From PALSA-612 sp963755155 (GTDB taxonomy: Bacteria; Actinomycetota; Thermoleophilia; Gaiellales; Gaiellaceae): a stretch of 64,000 nucleotides of DNA. Below the pieces are notes generated by a model. That model did no database searches. It had not been told where the DNA came from and worked only from the letters and a program-made list of their open reading frames with translations. Below, piece after piece: positions 9,842 through 18,434 of the stretch. The position numbers and the translations under genes were made by a program. Location: assembly GCA_963755155.1 (NCBI GenBank), contig CAVWIV010000004.1, forward strand, positions 1 to 64,000. The letters run 5' to 3'. Position 1 is the stretch's first letter; each line of letters begins with the position of its first letter.

Positions 9842-11448
9842 TCAGAGGCGCAGCGCGATTCCTTCCAGCGGCTCGAGCACCAGGCCGTCGAAGACCACCA
9901 GACCCTCGCGCGCGCCCGTCCCGATCAGGACGGTGCCGGACTCCTCCGGGAGCGCCCGCAGGTCGCATTCGCGCGGCTCGTCGCCGACGTTGAGCAGGAC
10001 CAGGATCCGCTCGTCGGGGGCCTGGCGCACCCAGGACAGCACCTCGGGCGCGACGTCGAACAGCGACCGGTGGCTCCCGCGACGCAGCGCCAGGCTGCCT
10101 CGTCGCGTCGCGATCAGACGTCGGTACAGCGCGAGGAGGGACGCGGGGTCTGCCTTCTGCGCCGCCACGTTGCGCGTTGCCGGATCGATGAGCGGAAGCC
10201 AGGGCTCGCCGGTCGTGAATCCGCCGCGTGGCGACGCGTCCCACTGCATCGGCGTCCGCTCCGGGTCGCGCCCGAACCGGTCGATCGGACGGTCGGGGCC
10301 GTGGGCTTCGTCGGCGTCGACCATCCCGATCTCCTCGCCGGCGTACAGGACCGCCACGTTACGCAGCGTGAGGAGCAGGAATGCCGCGGCGCGGGTGCGG
10401 CCCTCTCCCCAGCGCGTGGCGTGTCGCGACTGGTCGTGGTTCGAGATCTGGTAGGTCGGCATGATGTGGGCCGGGAGCCGCGCCTCGGCACGCTCGATGG
10501 CGAGGGCGAGGTGACGGCAGTCCCACGGCGAGTGCAGCAGCTCGAAGTCGAACGTGAGATGAAACTCGTCGTCACGGCCCTCGCCGACGTACTCGGCCTG
10601 CTCCTCGACCGGGAGGTACGTCTCCGCCACCAGGACGCGTCCGGGAAACTCGTCCGCCACGCGACGCAGCCCGCGAATCATGTCGTGGACCTCGGGCCGG
10701 TTCATGCTCCACAGCGGATCGAGCGCCCCGTCCTCGCCACCGAAGCCAGGGGATGTGGTGGGCGCGCGCGCCGGGCGGGTTGTCCCGCAGCAGCTCGTCC
10801 TTCAGGGCGGCGAAGATCGCGTCGACGCGGAACCCGTCGACGCCGCGCCGGAACCAGAACCGCATCACCTCGGCGATGGCATCGGCCACGTCGGGGTTCG
10901 CGCCAGTTGAGGTCCGGCTGCTCGGGATAGAAGGTGTGGAGGAAGTATTGCCCGGTCCCGGCGTCCCAGGTCCACGCCGATCCGCGGAAGGTCGAGTCCC
11001 AGTTCGACGGCGGGCCGCCATCGAACGCCGCGTCGGCCCAGATGTACCAGTCGCGGCGCGGGCTCTCGCGCGAGGACCGCGACTCGACGAACCACGGGTG
11101 CTCGATCGACGTGTGGCAGGGAACGAGGTCCATGAGCAGACGGATCCCGCGCTCGTGGCACGCCGCCACCAGGGCGTCGAAGTCGTCCAGGGTCCCGTAC
11201 TCGGGTGCGATGGCGACGTAGTCGCTCACGTCGTAGCCAACGTCGGCCAGCGGGCTGGAGTAGATGGGGGAGAGCCAGATCGCGTCGACGCCCAGGGAGG
11301 CATCGGTCCCGGCCAGGTGGTCGAGCCGGCCGAGGATGCCGGCCAGGTCACCGATGCCGTCGCCGTTCGCGTCGGCGAAGCTGCGCGGGTAGACCTGGTA
11401 GAGAACCGCGCCGTCCCACCATCGGTCCTTGGCATCCGGGCGCTCCAC
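9842..11448 (-). CDS. GH13 alpha-glucosidase (oligo-1,6-glucosidase/alpha-amylase family), frameshifted
   Basis: Cytoplasmic glycoside hydrolase acting on alpha-glucosides. MERPDAKDRWWDGAVLYQ starts the protein; PRSFADANGDGIGDLAG, MDLVPCHTSIEHPWF, GVDGFRVDAIFAAL (nucleophile Asp), VLVAETYLPVEEQ (acid/base Glu) and YQISNHDQSRHATRW (transition-state Asp) follow in order, then the C-terminal beta domain LVVFDGLVLEPLEGIALRL. The length of about 535 residues is normal for GH13 alpha-glucosidases. Two frame changes lie between 10700 and 10910; the rest is clean. Substrate (maltose, trehalose or isomaltose) is not fixed by sequence. It ends 7 bases before the permease start, on the same strand. Confidence 0.88.
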
Positions 11449-11458
11449 GCGGCCGATT

Positions 11459-12745
11459 CTAGGCTGCGACCTCCCGGTCCATGTGGCCGGGCACGCCCCA
11501 CGCCGCGCCGGCGAGCGCGGCCACCAGGATGATGCCGCCGGCCACGGCGTACATGAGCGTCGCCGCGCCGAGGTCGACGAGCGCCCCGGCCGCCGCCAGC
11601 GAGACCGGCGCCAGTCCGACCGAGCTGAGCATCACCAGGCTCAGCACCCGGCCACGGAGGTCGTCGGCCACGCGGCGCTGGATCCATGCGAAGTACTGGA
11701 CGTTGATGAAGCCGACGAGGAGGCCCATCGGCGCGAGGATCGCGAGCGCGATCGGCAGGGTCGGAGCGAAGCCCAGGAGGATCATGCCGATGCCGAGCGC
11801 GCACGACGCGGCGAGCAGCACGGTCCCGAAGCGCGGGATGCGCGCGACCGATCCGCCGATGACCGCGCCGATGAGTGCGCCGCCGCCCCAGACCGAGAAG
11901 AGGAGCCCGAACGCGGCCGAGCCACCGGCGAAGCGCTCCTCGGCCAGCCATGCCAGCCCGACGCTCACCGGGCCAGTGAACGCGAGGTTGAACGCGGTGA
12001 TGATGACCAGCGTTCCGCGGACCGCCGGATCTGCCCAGGCAGCACGGATGCCTCCGCCGATGCTGGCGAGGACGCCCGGCCGCTCCTCCTCGGTCGAGGC
12101 CGCACGACGTCCGCCACGGACGAGGGCGATGGCGAGGGCCGCCACGACGAAGGTCGCGGCGTCGATCACGAAGGCCGGCCCCGTGCCCACCACGGCGATG
12201 AGCGCCCCGGCCAGCGCCGGCCCGATGAGGCTCATGATCTGGCTCGATCCCTGGATCACCGCGTTCGCCGGCGCGAGCATCCGTCCGGGAACCAGCATCG
12301 GGATGATCGTGCTCATGGCCGGGTAGAAGAACGCATCGACGACGCCGAAGATCCCCGCCAGCACGTAGAGGTGCCACAGCTCGGCACGACCGGCGAGCAC
12401 GAGGGCCGCGAGGAGCCCCACGACAGCGCCGCGCACGACGTTCGAGACGAGCATCAGCGTCCGCGGTGAGAATCGGTCGCTGAACGCCCCGCCGACGAGC
12501 ATGAAGACGGCGCGTGGGATGGCCGCCGTCATGAGCACGGTGCCCAGCGCCAGGCCCGAGCCGGTGACCTGGAGGGCGAGCCACGCGAGCGCGATGAAAT
12601 GGAACTGATCGCCGAGGACGCTGACGGTCTCGCCGGCGAAGAGGAGGCGGAAGTCGCGGATCCGCAGCGGCTGGATCAGCGCCGGCCCGGTGCTCGGCTC
12701 GCCGCCGGCCTCGGCCTCGACCGTCGGGGACATGACCTCACCCAC
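11459..12745 (-). CDS. MFS transporter (drug/enterobactin exporter-like), intact
   Basis: A 428-residue major facilitator of the MFS_3/EntS-like type with about 12 hydrophobic segments. The N-terminal half contains RDFRLLFAGETVSVLGDQF and the loop GGAFSDRFSPRTLML, the typical G-x-x-x-D-R signature between TM2 and TM3. The pseudo-symmetry half follows after a charged central loop (RRAASTEEERPG). Probable role is efflux across the cytoplasmic membrane, but the substrate is unknown. It is the last gene of the run DUF2089-DUF4097-DUF2089-tail-like protein-MFS on the minus strand, with 6 bases to the upstream gene, so it is probably regulated by the DUF2089 protein. Confidence 0.85.
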   Translation of the reverse strand: MGEVMSPTVEAEAGGEPSTGPALIQPLRIRDFRLLFAGETVSVLGDQFHFIALAWLALQVTGSGLALGTVLMTAAIPRAVFMLVGGAFSDRFSPRTLMLVSNVVRGAVVGLLAALVLAGRAELWHLYVLAGIFGVVDAFFYPAMSTIIPMLVPGRMLAPANAVIQGSSQIMSLIGPALAGALIAVVGTGPAFVIDAATFVVAALAIALVRGGRRAASTEEERPGVLASIGGGIRAAWADPAVRGTLVIITAFNLAFTGPVSVGLAWLAEERFAGGSAAFGLLFSVWGGGALIGAVIGGSVARIPRFGTVLLAASCALGIGMILLGFAPTLPIALAILAPMGLLVGFINVQYFAWIQRRVADDLRGRVLSLVMLSSVGLAPVSLAAAGALVDLGAATLMYAVAGGIILVAALAGAAWGVPGHMDREVAA

Positions 12746-12751
12746 TGGCGC

Positions 12752-13200
12752 TCACTCCACGCTGATGAGGACGCCGCCTTCGCCGTCGACGTCCTCGACG
12801 TCGAGGATCGGTCCGATCGCGCCCGCTCGTACCGCGTCCCGGATGCGCGCTGCCTGCTCACCGCCGAGCCCGGGCACCACCTTGAGCGCGGCATCCACGA
12901 AGCCGATGGGAATGCGCAGGTTGACCACCTGACGTCCGCGCTCGGTGACCCGGATGCGGAGCTGTCGGGCCTGGCGATGGCCCGCCATCCCGCGCGCCAT
13001 GGCCTCGTCCGCGCGCGCCTCGGCACGGGCGAGATGGCGATTGACGCGGGCAGCATGCGCGCCGCGCGCGCGGCGTGGCGATCGTGACCCGGTCCGCGTC
13101 GTTCCGCGAAGGTCAGCGCGTCGATGATGGGAGCGGCCTCCTCGGGAGTCAGCGTGCCCTCGGCCACGAGACGCAGGATGGTCTCGAGCTCCTCAGGCAT
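12752..13200 (-). CDS. Small protein with an N-terminal SHOCT-like helix, frameshifted
   Basis: The start ATG 13200 overlaps the stop of the DUF4097 gene by eight bases. The N-terminus (ELETILRLVAEGTLTPEEAA) is the short helical motif also found at the C-termini of the two upstream proteins. After a break near 13085 the C-terminal half (VVNLRIPIGFVDAALKVVPG, then DVEDVDGEGGVLISVE) reads as a compact alpha/beta domain. This resembles uncharacterised actinobacterial/Chloroflexota proteins that accompany DUF4097 genes. About 148 residues in total. No membrane segment. Function unknown; co-transcription with neighbours is almost certain from the overlaps. Confidence 0.7.
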
Positions 13201-14236
13201 CGGTTTCACCCGCCAGTCGGGCGGCCGCCTCGTCGACATCGATCTCGCCACGCTCGAGAGCGCGGAGGATCGCGAGCTGCCCGGTCGGCGCGGCGTCCGC
13301 GGCCGGCCCGCCGGGCGATGCCGGAGGCACCGGGGGTGCCGGCGGTATTGGCGCGGTCGGAGGGACGGGTGGCGCAGGGGGAGTCGGCGGGACCGGCACG
13401 GCGCGCCGCGGTGCGCTGGCCACGAGGTCGCCCGACATCGAGCTGAACACCACCCGCGAGGCTCCATCCCCGACGACGTATCGCCGTCGGTCGCGGGTTC
13501 CCTCCGACCGGTGGGGCAGCCCGACGCTGACGTCGCTCGAAAGGGCACGCACCTCCAGGGTCATGCCCCCTGAGACACCCAGCCGCACGTCGCCGCTGAC
13601 GGTCTCGATCCGGGTCTCGCCCGACGTGGCCAGCTCGCCCTCGAGCACGATGTCGCCGCTCACCGTCGTCATCCGCAGCGCCTCGTAGCGCGGCGCGATG
13701 GAGGCGATGTCGCCGCTCACCGTGGCGATCTCGAGGTCGACGGTGTCCTCGGCGTGGAGGCTCACGTCTGATGACACGCCGCGCACGCGGACTCGTCCTG
13801 CCGCCCGATTCAGAACGAGGTCGCCCGAGACGGTGTGATACTCCTGCGACCTTCGGAACCCGGTCGCGCTCACGTCCCCCGCGACGCCGTTGTAGGACAG
13901 CTCGGCACCGGCGGGAATCTCCGCGACGACGCGCGCATCGACCCTGCCGCCCCTGATCCCGATCAGCTGTGCGATCGAGGCGATGCCGCCGCTGCCCTGT
14001 CGTGGCTCCCCGATGTCGATCGCACCGCCGCGCGGGACCACCTCGTACAGCAGCCGTTCGAGGCGCGCGTCGGCGTCGGCATCGGTATCGGCCTGGAACG
14101 TGAACTCGATCGTCGCCCTGACGGTGTCGCCGTCGACGGCGCGGAGCTCCACCTCCGGGCTCGTGACGCGGAGCGAGAACCTGCCGGTCGCGCCGATTGC
14201 GTGCTCGACCTCCTGGAGGCGAACGTAGGTCGCCAT
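13193..14236 (-). CDS. DUF4097 family beta-helix-like protein with Pro-rich linker
   Basis: A 347-residue intact protein. Residues about 80-260 consist of repeated strands with the recurring words TVSGDI, GVSSDVS, TVSGDIV, TVSGDV, LSSDVS and SMSGDL, the hallmark of the DUF4097 (adhesin-like beta-solenoid) family. A linker rich in Pro (residues about 275-310) leads to a C-terminal helical tail AILRALERGEIDVDEAAARL, which is SHOCT-like. There is no signal peptide or membrane helix. Its function is unknown; DUF4097 proteins are commonly found with DUF2089 or PspC-type membrane-stress modules. The ATG shares one base with the upstream stop, implying translational coupling. Confidence 0.85.
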   Translation of the reverse strand: MATYVRLQEVEHAIGATGRFSLRVTSPEVELRAVDGDTVRATIEFTFQADTDADADARLERLLYEVVPRGGAIDIGEPRQGSGGIASIAQLIGIRGGRVDARVVAEIPAGAELSYNGVAGDVSATGFRRSQEYHTVSGDLVLNRAAGRVRVRGVSSDVSLHAEDTVDLEIATVSGDIASIAPRYEALRMTTVSGDIVLEGELATSGETRIETVSGDVRLGVSGGMTLEVRALSSDVSVGLPHRSEGTRDRRRYVVGDGASRVVFSSMSGDLVASAPRRAVPVPPTPPAPPVPPTAPIPPAPPVPPASPGGPAADAAPTGQLAILRALERGEIDVDEAAARLAGETDA

Positions 14237-14679
14237 CAGCCCGCGCTGTCCGATGCGCGGAGCGCGACGGCCGCCTCCTCGGCGGTGATCTCGCGACGTG
14301 CCAGCCGTTCGAGGATCTCGCGCCGGTCCGTGGAGCCGCTCGCTGGCGAGTCCGTATCGGTCACACCTTCGTCGCCGTCTGCCGCATCACCGTCATCGGC
14401 GGGGTCCGGTGCGTCGCCGAAGCCCAGGGAGCGGACGAGCGCGTCGACGCGGGCGCGGACGGTCGGGTAGCTGATTCCGAGCTCGCGCTCCATCTCCTTG
14501 AGGTTGCCCCTCGATCGCAGGAAGCTCTCGAGCAGCGAAAGCTGCTCGCGGTCGAGGCGGCCGAAGCGGCCCGCACCGAACTCGCCCTCGAGGGCCGTCC
14601 CGCAGCTGCGGCACTGCAGGCGCGTGATCGTCAGCTCACCACTGCACACGGGGCAGGTGGCGATGACGTCGTGAACCAT
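14236..14679 (-). CDS. DUF2089 family zinc-ribbon/HTH protein
   Basis: A 147-residue intact protein. Two CxxC pairs at the N-terminus (CPVC and CRSC) form a zinc ribbon. A helix-turn-helix follows, with RGNLKEMERELGISYPTVRA, which is the conserved core of DUF2089 and suggests DNA binding. The C-terminus carries the helical tail EILERLARREITAEEAAVAL, similar to the tails of the two downstream gene products. Probably a transcriptional regulator of its own operon. It sits directly downstream of a 48-residue small ORF and a promoter with a clear -35/-10 pair. Confidence 0.82.
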   Translation of the reverse strand: MVHDVIATCPVCSGELTITRLQCRSCGTALEGEFGAGRFGRLDREQLSLLESFLRSRGNLKEMERELGISYPTVRARVDALVRSLGFGDAPDPADDGDAADGDEGVTDTDSPASGSTDRREILERLARREITAEEAAVALRASDSAG

Positions 14680-14681
14680 CG

Positions 14682-14828
14682 TCAGCGGCCCCGGGTGATG
14701 CGCTGGGGCTCCCGCTCGTGCGGGCGCAGGTGGTACGCCTGCCCGGGAGCCTCGGGGTAGGGCGCGGAACGCGATTGGCGCCGGTACTCGACGCGGACTG
14801 GCGGATAGACGAGGCGATGTTCGATCAC
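14682..14828 (-). CDS. 48-residue small protein, unknown, with strong RBS
   Basis: A GTG-started small ORF with a GGAGG Shine-Dalgarno five bases upstream. It reads MIEHRLVYPPVRVEYRRQ and ends PHEREPQRITRGR at TGA. The stop lies two bases before the DUF2089 start. It is rich in Arg, Tyr and Pro and carries neither Cys nor a membrane segment. No homologous family is recognised. Position (first in operon, directly behind the promoter at 14878-14907), RBS and in-frame length make it a real gene candidate, or a leader peptide that couples translation of the DUF2089 regulator. Confidence 0.5.
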   Translation of the reverse strand: MIEHRLVYPPVRVEYRRQSRSAPYPEAPGQAYHLRPHEREPQRITRGR

Positions 14829-14877
14829 CGGTGCCTCCAAGGACCCTTCCCGGTCCGTGTGATGAGTGGACCTGCGT

Positions 14878-14907
14878 AATCTAGTAGATGCACTTCATAT
14901 ATGTCAA
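14878..14907 (-). promoter_or_regulatory. Sigma70-type promoter for the small ORF-DUF2089-DUF4097-MFS operon
   Basis: On the minus strand TTGACA (14907-14902) is separated by 18 bases from TAGATT (14883-14878). The predicted transcript start near 14871 leaves a leader of about 43 bases before the GTG at 14828. The region is clearly more AT-rich than its surroundings. The short palindromes TGGCATGCCA and GCCAA-N9-TTGGC lie just upstream (about 14907-14940) and could be a regulator site. Confidence 0.6.
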
Positions 14908-15006
14908 GCCAACTGTCCAAATTGGCAATCTGGCATGCCAGTCGGCGTCGTGCGGTGATCTCTGTCAACGGGTGGCGCGACGCGCTACCATGTTCGTCAG
15001 CGACCC

Positions 15007-15513
15007 ATGCACTCATCCCTGCTTCCCTACAGTCCGGAGCGGGACGCTTACGTCCTTCTCGGGATCCCATCGACCGCGTCGACCGACGAGGTGAACGCCG
15101 CCTGCCGTCGCCTCGCCCGGGCATTCCATCCCGACCGGAACGGCTCGTCTCGCGCGACCGCTGAGATGGCCGTCGTCAACGCGGTGCGTCGCCTGATGGT
15201 CGATCCCGATTCACGGGCTGCCTACGACCAGGAGCGGCGCAGCTTCCACGAGGTGCGAGCCAGGGCGATCGTCAGCACCCGCTTCGTGGCGCGGATCGAA
15301 CCGACTCTTTTCCCGATCACGCCGCCGCCAGCGAAGCCCGCAAATCTGCGGACGTCCCAGGCGCGCCGATACGCCGCCGGCATCATGGCGGGGCTCATGG
15401 CCGCTGCACGCGAGCTGACCCCGGCGCGCTGCACGGGCTGCCTAACGGTCATCGTGTCGAGCGACGACGCCTTTTGCGCCGCATGCGGGACGCCGCTGCT
15501 TCCCAGCGGCTGA
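15007..15513 (+). CDS. J-domain protein with C-terminal zinc ribbon
   Basis: 168 residues. Residues 12-75 form a J domain: YVLLGIPSTASTDEVNAACR, then the HPDRN loop with the His-Pro-Asp triad required to stimulate Hsp70 ATPase. The middle is a linker with a Pro-rich stretch (ITPPPAKPANL). The C-terminus has two CxxC pairs (CTGC and CAAC), a small zinc ribbon. This is not a full DnaJ (no GF region, no CxxCxGxG repeats), so it is a specialised DnaK co-chaperone or adaptor. Intact frame. Divergent from the DUF2089 operon across the 178-base AT-rich spacer. Confidence 0.8.
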   Translation: MHSSLLPYSPERDAYVLLGIPSTASTDEVNAACRRLARAFHPDRNGSSRATAEMAVVNAVRRLMVDPDSRAAYDQERRSFHEVRARAIVSTRFVARIEPTLFPITPPPAKPANLRTSQARRYAAGIMAGLMAAARELTPARCTGCLTVIVSSDDAFCAACGTPLLPSG

Positions 15514-15580
15514 CCAGGTCCCCCTCAGAGACTCGCCGAGACTCGGCGCATGCGATGTCGCCGAGCCCGAGCGAATTCCC

Positions 15581-16265
15581 TCAGGCGAGAAGTGGGTTGA
15601 GGCGGTCGGGGTCGATCCCGAGCTCCCCGATCGCGCGGCGCAGCTCGTCGGGAGTCGACGCCCCGTCGAGGCAGAGTCCATACAACGCGGCGTACGTGAT
15701 GTGCTCCGCGTTGACCTCGAAGTGGGTCCGCAGGGCCTCCCGGGTGTCGGAGCGGCCGAAGCCGTCGGTGCCGAGGACGGTGTAGGGCCGGTCGATCCAG
15801 CGCGAGACGAGGTCCGGCAGGGCCTTGAGGTAGTCGGTCGCGGCGACGATCGGACCTTCAGACGGTGCAAGGCACTGGGTCAGGTAGGGGACGCGACGCT
15901 CGCCATCGGGGTGCAGCCGGTTCCAGCGGTCGGCGTCGAGGGCGTCGTTGCGGAGCTGCTGGAAGCTCGTGGCACTCCAGACATCGGCGGCGACGTCGAA
16001 CGTCTCTGCGAGCATGGCCTGTGCGCGCAGCGCCTCCTGGAGGATCGGCCCCGAGGCGAGGAGCTGCACGCGACGCGAGCCGGCGCTCGCGGGCCGGAAC
16101 CGATACAGGCCGCGGAGGATGCCCTCCTCGACGCCGTCGGGCTTGGCCGCCTGAGGCCAGTTCTCGTTGTAGATCGTGACGTAGTAGAAGACATCTTCGC
16201 CGCGCTCGCCGTACATGCGGTCGATGCCCTCGCGGACGATGACCGCCAGCTCGTAGGCGTCCAAG
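15581..16265 (-). CDS. aceE: Pyruvate dehydrogenase E1 (homodimeric AceE), C-terminal 225 residues, 5' end cut off
   Basis: Decarboxylates pyruvate with thiamine diphosphate in the pyruvate dehydrogenase complex. The visible part corresponds to the end of the pyrimidine-binding domain and the C-terminal domain: AYELAVIVREGIDRMYGERG, YYVTIYNENWPQAAKPDGVE, EEGILRGLYRFR, TDYLKALPDLVSRWI and TVLGTDGFGRSDTREALR. These match E. coli-type AceE (about 890 residues). It is intact to TGA at 15583-15581. Upstream of ALDAYELAV (near 16265) the sequence switches to a plus-strand DUF1428 gene, so about three quarters of the protein is missing. Confidence 0.88.
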
Positions 16266-16272
16266 GCGCAAG
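16258..16272. other. Abrupt junction: aceE (-) broken off against a DUF1428 gene (+)
   Basis: Both reading frames are convincing up to this point and both genes are cut. The DUF1428 protein lacks its first 15 or so residues and AceE lacks about 650. As at 8265, no insertion sequence or repeat is visible. The frameshift density changes at the same place (low to the left, high to the right), which supports a join between two contigs of different quality. Confidence 0.6.
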
Positions 16273-16596
16273 CTCGACGCCTATCGGCGGATGTCCCGCA
16301 AATCGGGGAAGATCTGGCGCGAGCACGGCGCACTCGAATTCGAGGAGTGCGTCGCTGATGACGTGCCGCTGGGGAAGATCACGTCCTTCCCGCGGAGCGT
16401 CAAGCGCAAGAAGGACGAGACGGTGGTGTTCTCATGGATCACGTTCAAGTCTCGCGCTCGACCGGGACCGCGTGAACAAGAAGGTGATGGACGATCCACA
16501 CTGGTCGGATGATGAACCCGGACAACATGAAAGGACCTATCGTTCGACGCCAAGCGCATGATCTTCGGCGGCTTCGAGGTCGTCGTAGACGTCTAG
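16266..16596 (+). CDS. DUF1428 (YbaA-like) protein, N-terminus missing, frameshifted
   Basis: Small dimeric ferredoxin-like-fold protein of unknown function, related to E. coli YbaA. Recognised segments in order: LDAYRRMSRKSGKIWREHGA, FEECVADDVPLGKIT, DETVVFSWITFKSR, VNKKVMDD, MMNPDNMKG and RMIFGGFEVVVDV, ending at TAG 16594-16596. The family is about 117 residues, and here roughly 15 N-terminal residues are lost at the junction. Frames change near 16452, 16490 and 16545. The 3' end overlaps the convergent VOC gene by four bases. Confidence 0.75.
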
Positions 16597-17456
16597 ACGA
16601 CCAGAGCAAGCACGACGGCATTCCTCGACGGGTCGCGGACGCGCGGCCCGTCGTCCGCTCTGCTCGACGCACGTGCCCGGCCTGCTCGAGCCGCGCCCAG
16701 CACCCGGCTCGCGCTCGGCGGCGTCCGGGAGCACGATCGTCGCGTGGCGCAGCGCCGCCGTGCCCGGCGGCGGCGGCGGCGCGCCGGCGCTCTCCCACGT
16801 GTTGGCGCCGACGTGGTGGTGGTAGCCGCCGGCGGCGAGGAACGCGGCCTGCGTCGCCGAGCTGCGCCATCAGGTCGAAGCCGAGCACGTCGCGGTAGAA
16901 GGCGACCGTCTCGGGGATCGCCGCGACCTTCAGGTGCACGTGGCCCATGACGGTGCCGGCCGGCAGGCCGTCGAACGGCTCGGCGGCCGGATCGTCGAGC
17001 TCGCCGAGGAGGCTCTCGACGTCGAGCGGCAGCGTCGTCATCCGCTCGCCGACCTGGCCCTCCCAGACCTCGCGCGGCCGGTCCCAGTAGATCTCGATCC
17101 CGTGCCCGTCCGGGTCGCTCAGGTAGATCGCCTCGCTGACGAAGTGGTCGGAGAGGCCGACGAGCGGGACGCGGTCGCGGCCGGCGTGGGCGAGCCAGCG
17201 CGCGAGGTCGGCGCGCTCCGGGAGCGAGCAGCGCGAAGTGGTAGAGGCCGGTGTAGCCGTGCGCCGGGCGTGCGCGCCGGGCTCCTCGACGAGCACGAGC
17301 AGCTCGCGCTCGCCCGCGCCGAGCGTCGCGCGGCCGTCGCCTGCTCGAGCACGCGAGGCCGATCGCCTCCCGGTAGTAGTCGAGCGAGCGCTCGAGGTCG
17401 GCGACCGTCAGGTGGACGGGGCCGACGGTCGTCTGCGCCGCGATCTCCACGGCCAC
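16593..17456 (-). CDS. VOC family protein (glyoxalase/ring-cleavage dioxygenase type), frameshifted
   Basis: A two-module vicinal-oxygen-chelate protein of about 285 residues. The first module has VGPVHLTVADLERSLDYYRE, FVSEAIYLSDPDGHGIEIYW and a metal-ligand His/Glu pattern; the second has MGHVHLKVAAIPETVAFYRD and VLGFDLMAQLG. This arrangement is like actinobacterial catechol-2,3-dioxygenase-like VOC proteins. The exact reaction is unknown. The GTG at 17456 is chosen as start. The C-terminus DPSRNAVVLALVV ends at TAG. The central 16980-17200 frame is intact; breaks lie near 17350, 17230, 16880, 16800 and 16700. Confidence 0.75.
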   Translation of the reverse strand: MAVEIAAQTTVGPVHLTVADLERSLDYYREAIGLACSSRRRPRDARRGRARAARARRGARRARPAHGYTGLYHFALLAPGARRPRALARPRRPRPRPARRPLRPLRQRGDLPERPGRARDRDLLGPAARGLGGPGRRADDDAAARRREPPRRARRSGRRAVRRPAGRHRHGPRAPEGRGDPRDGRLLPRRARLRPDGAARRRRPRSSPPAATTTTSAPTRGRAPARRRRRRARRRCATRRSCSRTPPSASRVLGAARAGRARASSRADDGPRVRDPSRNAVVLALVV

Positions 17457-17961
17457 GACGGTACCGCACCACAATTGGCGGTCATCGCGGCCGTATTTCA
17501 CGCGCGAGGACGTTCGTTCGAGAGAACGGGGTCGCTGCTCCTCGCGGCGACCCGCACGACGAGACCGGCACGTCCGGTTAGGCTTCGACAGGAACGAAGG
17601 CAGATCCCGAGACGGAAGCCGCGTTATTCGAGCTGCTGGACAGGTTCTGCTCGGCTTCGCAGCGCGGATGTAAGCGGAAGTGCCACCGACTCGTGGACCT
17701 GGGACCGTCACGACGTCTCGGCTGCCGGCGCGCTCGGGGGGCTGCTCGCTGAGGGCACTGAGACGGCAGCGACGGTAGACGGGAGGAGGAGCATCCTATC
17801 GAATGAGCATGGTCTGCGAGAACCGCGACGGATGCTGGGCGTCGGCGCAGGTCCACGGTTCGCACCGCACCAGGAGTAGGTAAACAGGCCAGGCCCGACG
17901 CCCGCCGGCAGGACTAAAGAAATCCCGCATCCTCTGCGTCAGAGAAGTGTGATCGGACGTC
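17457..17961. other. 505-base stretch without a clear gene
   Basis: No convincing protein was found in any frame. A weak plus-strand coding look exists at about 17580-17670 (ADPETEAALFELLDRFC) but it has no start and runs into a stop after a low-quality stretch. The last 100 bases are the upstream region of the ECF sigma gene. A third contig join could lie in 17470-17560, where the frameshift-rich block C ends, but I cannot place it. Confidence 0.4.
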
Positions 17962-18434
17962 GTGGAGCGAGTCTGGACGAACTGGAGGCTGCTGTACCGC
18001 AGTCGCTTCCACGTCTTCGCACGAGTCGCCGCGAGCGTGACCGGCGACTCCGAGCGAGCACGTGACGCAGTGCAAGAGGCATTCGCGACCGCCGTACGGA
18101 AACGACGCTCCTTTCGGGGCGACGGTCCGCTCGAAGCCTGGGTCTGGCGCATCGTGCTCAACGCCGCACGGTCGGACGTGCGCCGAGGCGTTCCGGAGAC
18201 TCACTACGACGAACGGCAGCCGTCGAACGGCCGGCCAGAGCATCAAGCCGAGTTGCGCGCTGTCCTCGCGGGCTGCCGGAGCGCCAGCGGACGGCCGTCT
18301 TTCTTCGTTATTACGCGGATCTCGACTACGCAGCTATCGGCGAGGCGCTCGGGATCGCGACCGGAACCGTCGCCGCAACCCTCAATGCCGCGCACGCGGC
18401 GCTTCGCAACCGCCTGGAGGAGGTACGAACGTGA
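17962..18434 (+). CDS. ECF RNA polymerase sigma factor, one frameshift
   Basis: Sigma70 family, region 2 and region 4 only. GTG start MERVWTNWRLLYRSRFHVF; region 2 contains SERARDAVQEAFATAVRKRR and AWVWRIVLNAARSDVRRG. After a break near 18275, region 4 reads LPERQRTAVFLRYYADLDYA then AAIGEALGIATGTVAATLNA, the recognition helix-turn-helix, ending LEEVRT. About 157 residues, normal for ECF factors. Its TGA overlaps the GTG of the next gene, which has one membrane helix and is the probable anti-sigma factor. Confidence 0.88.
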
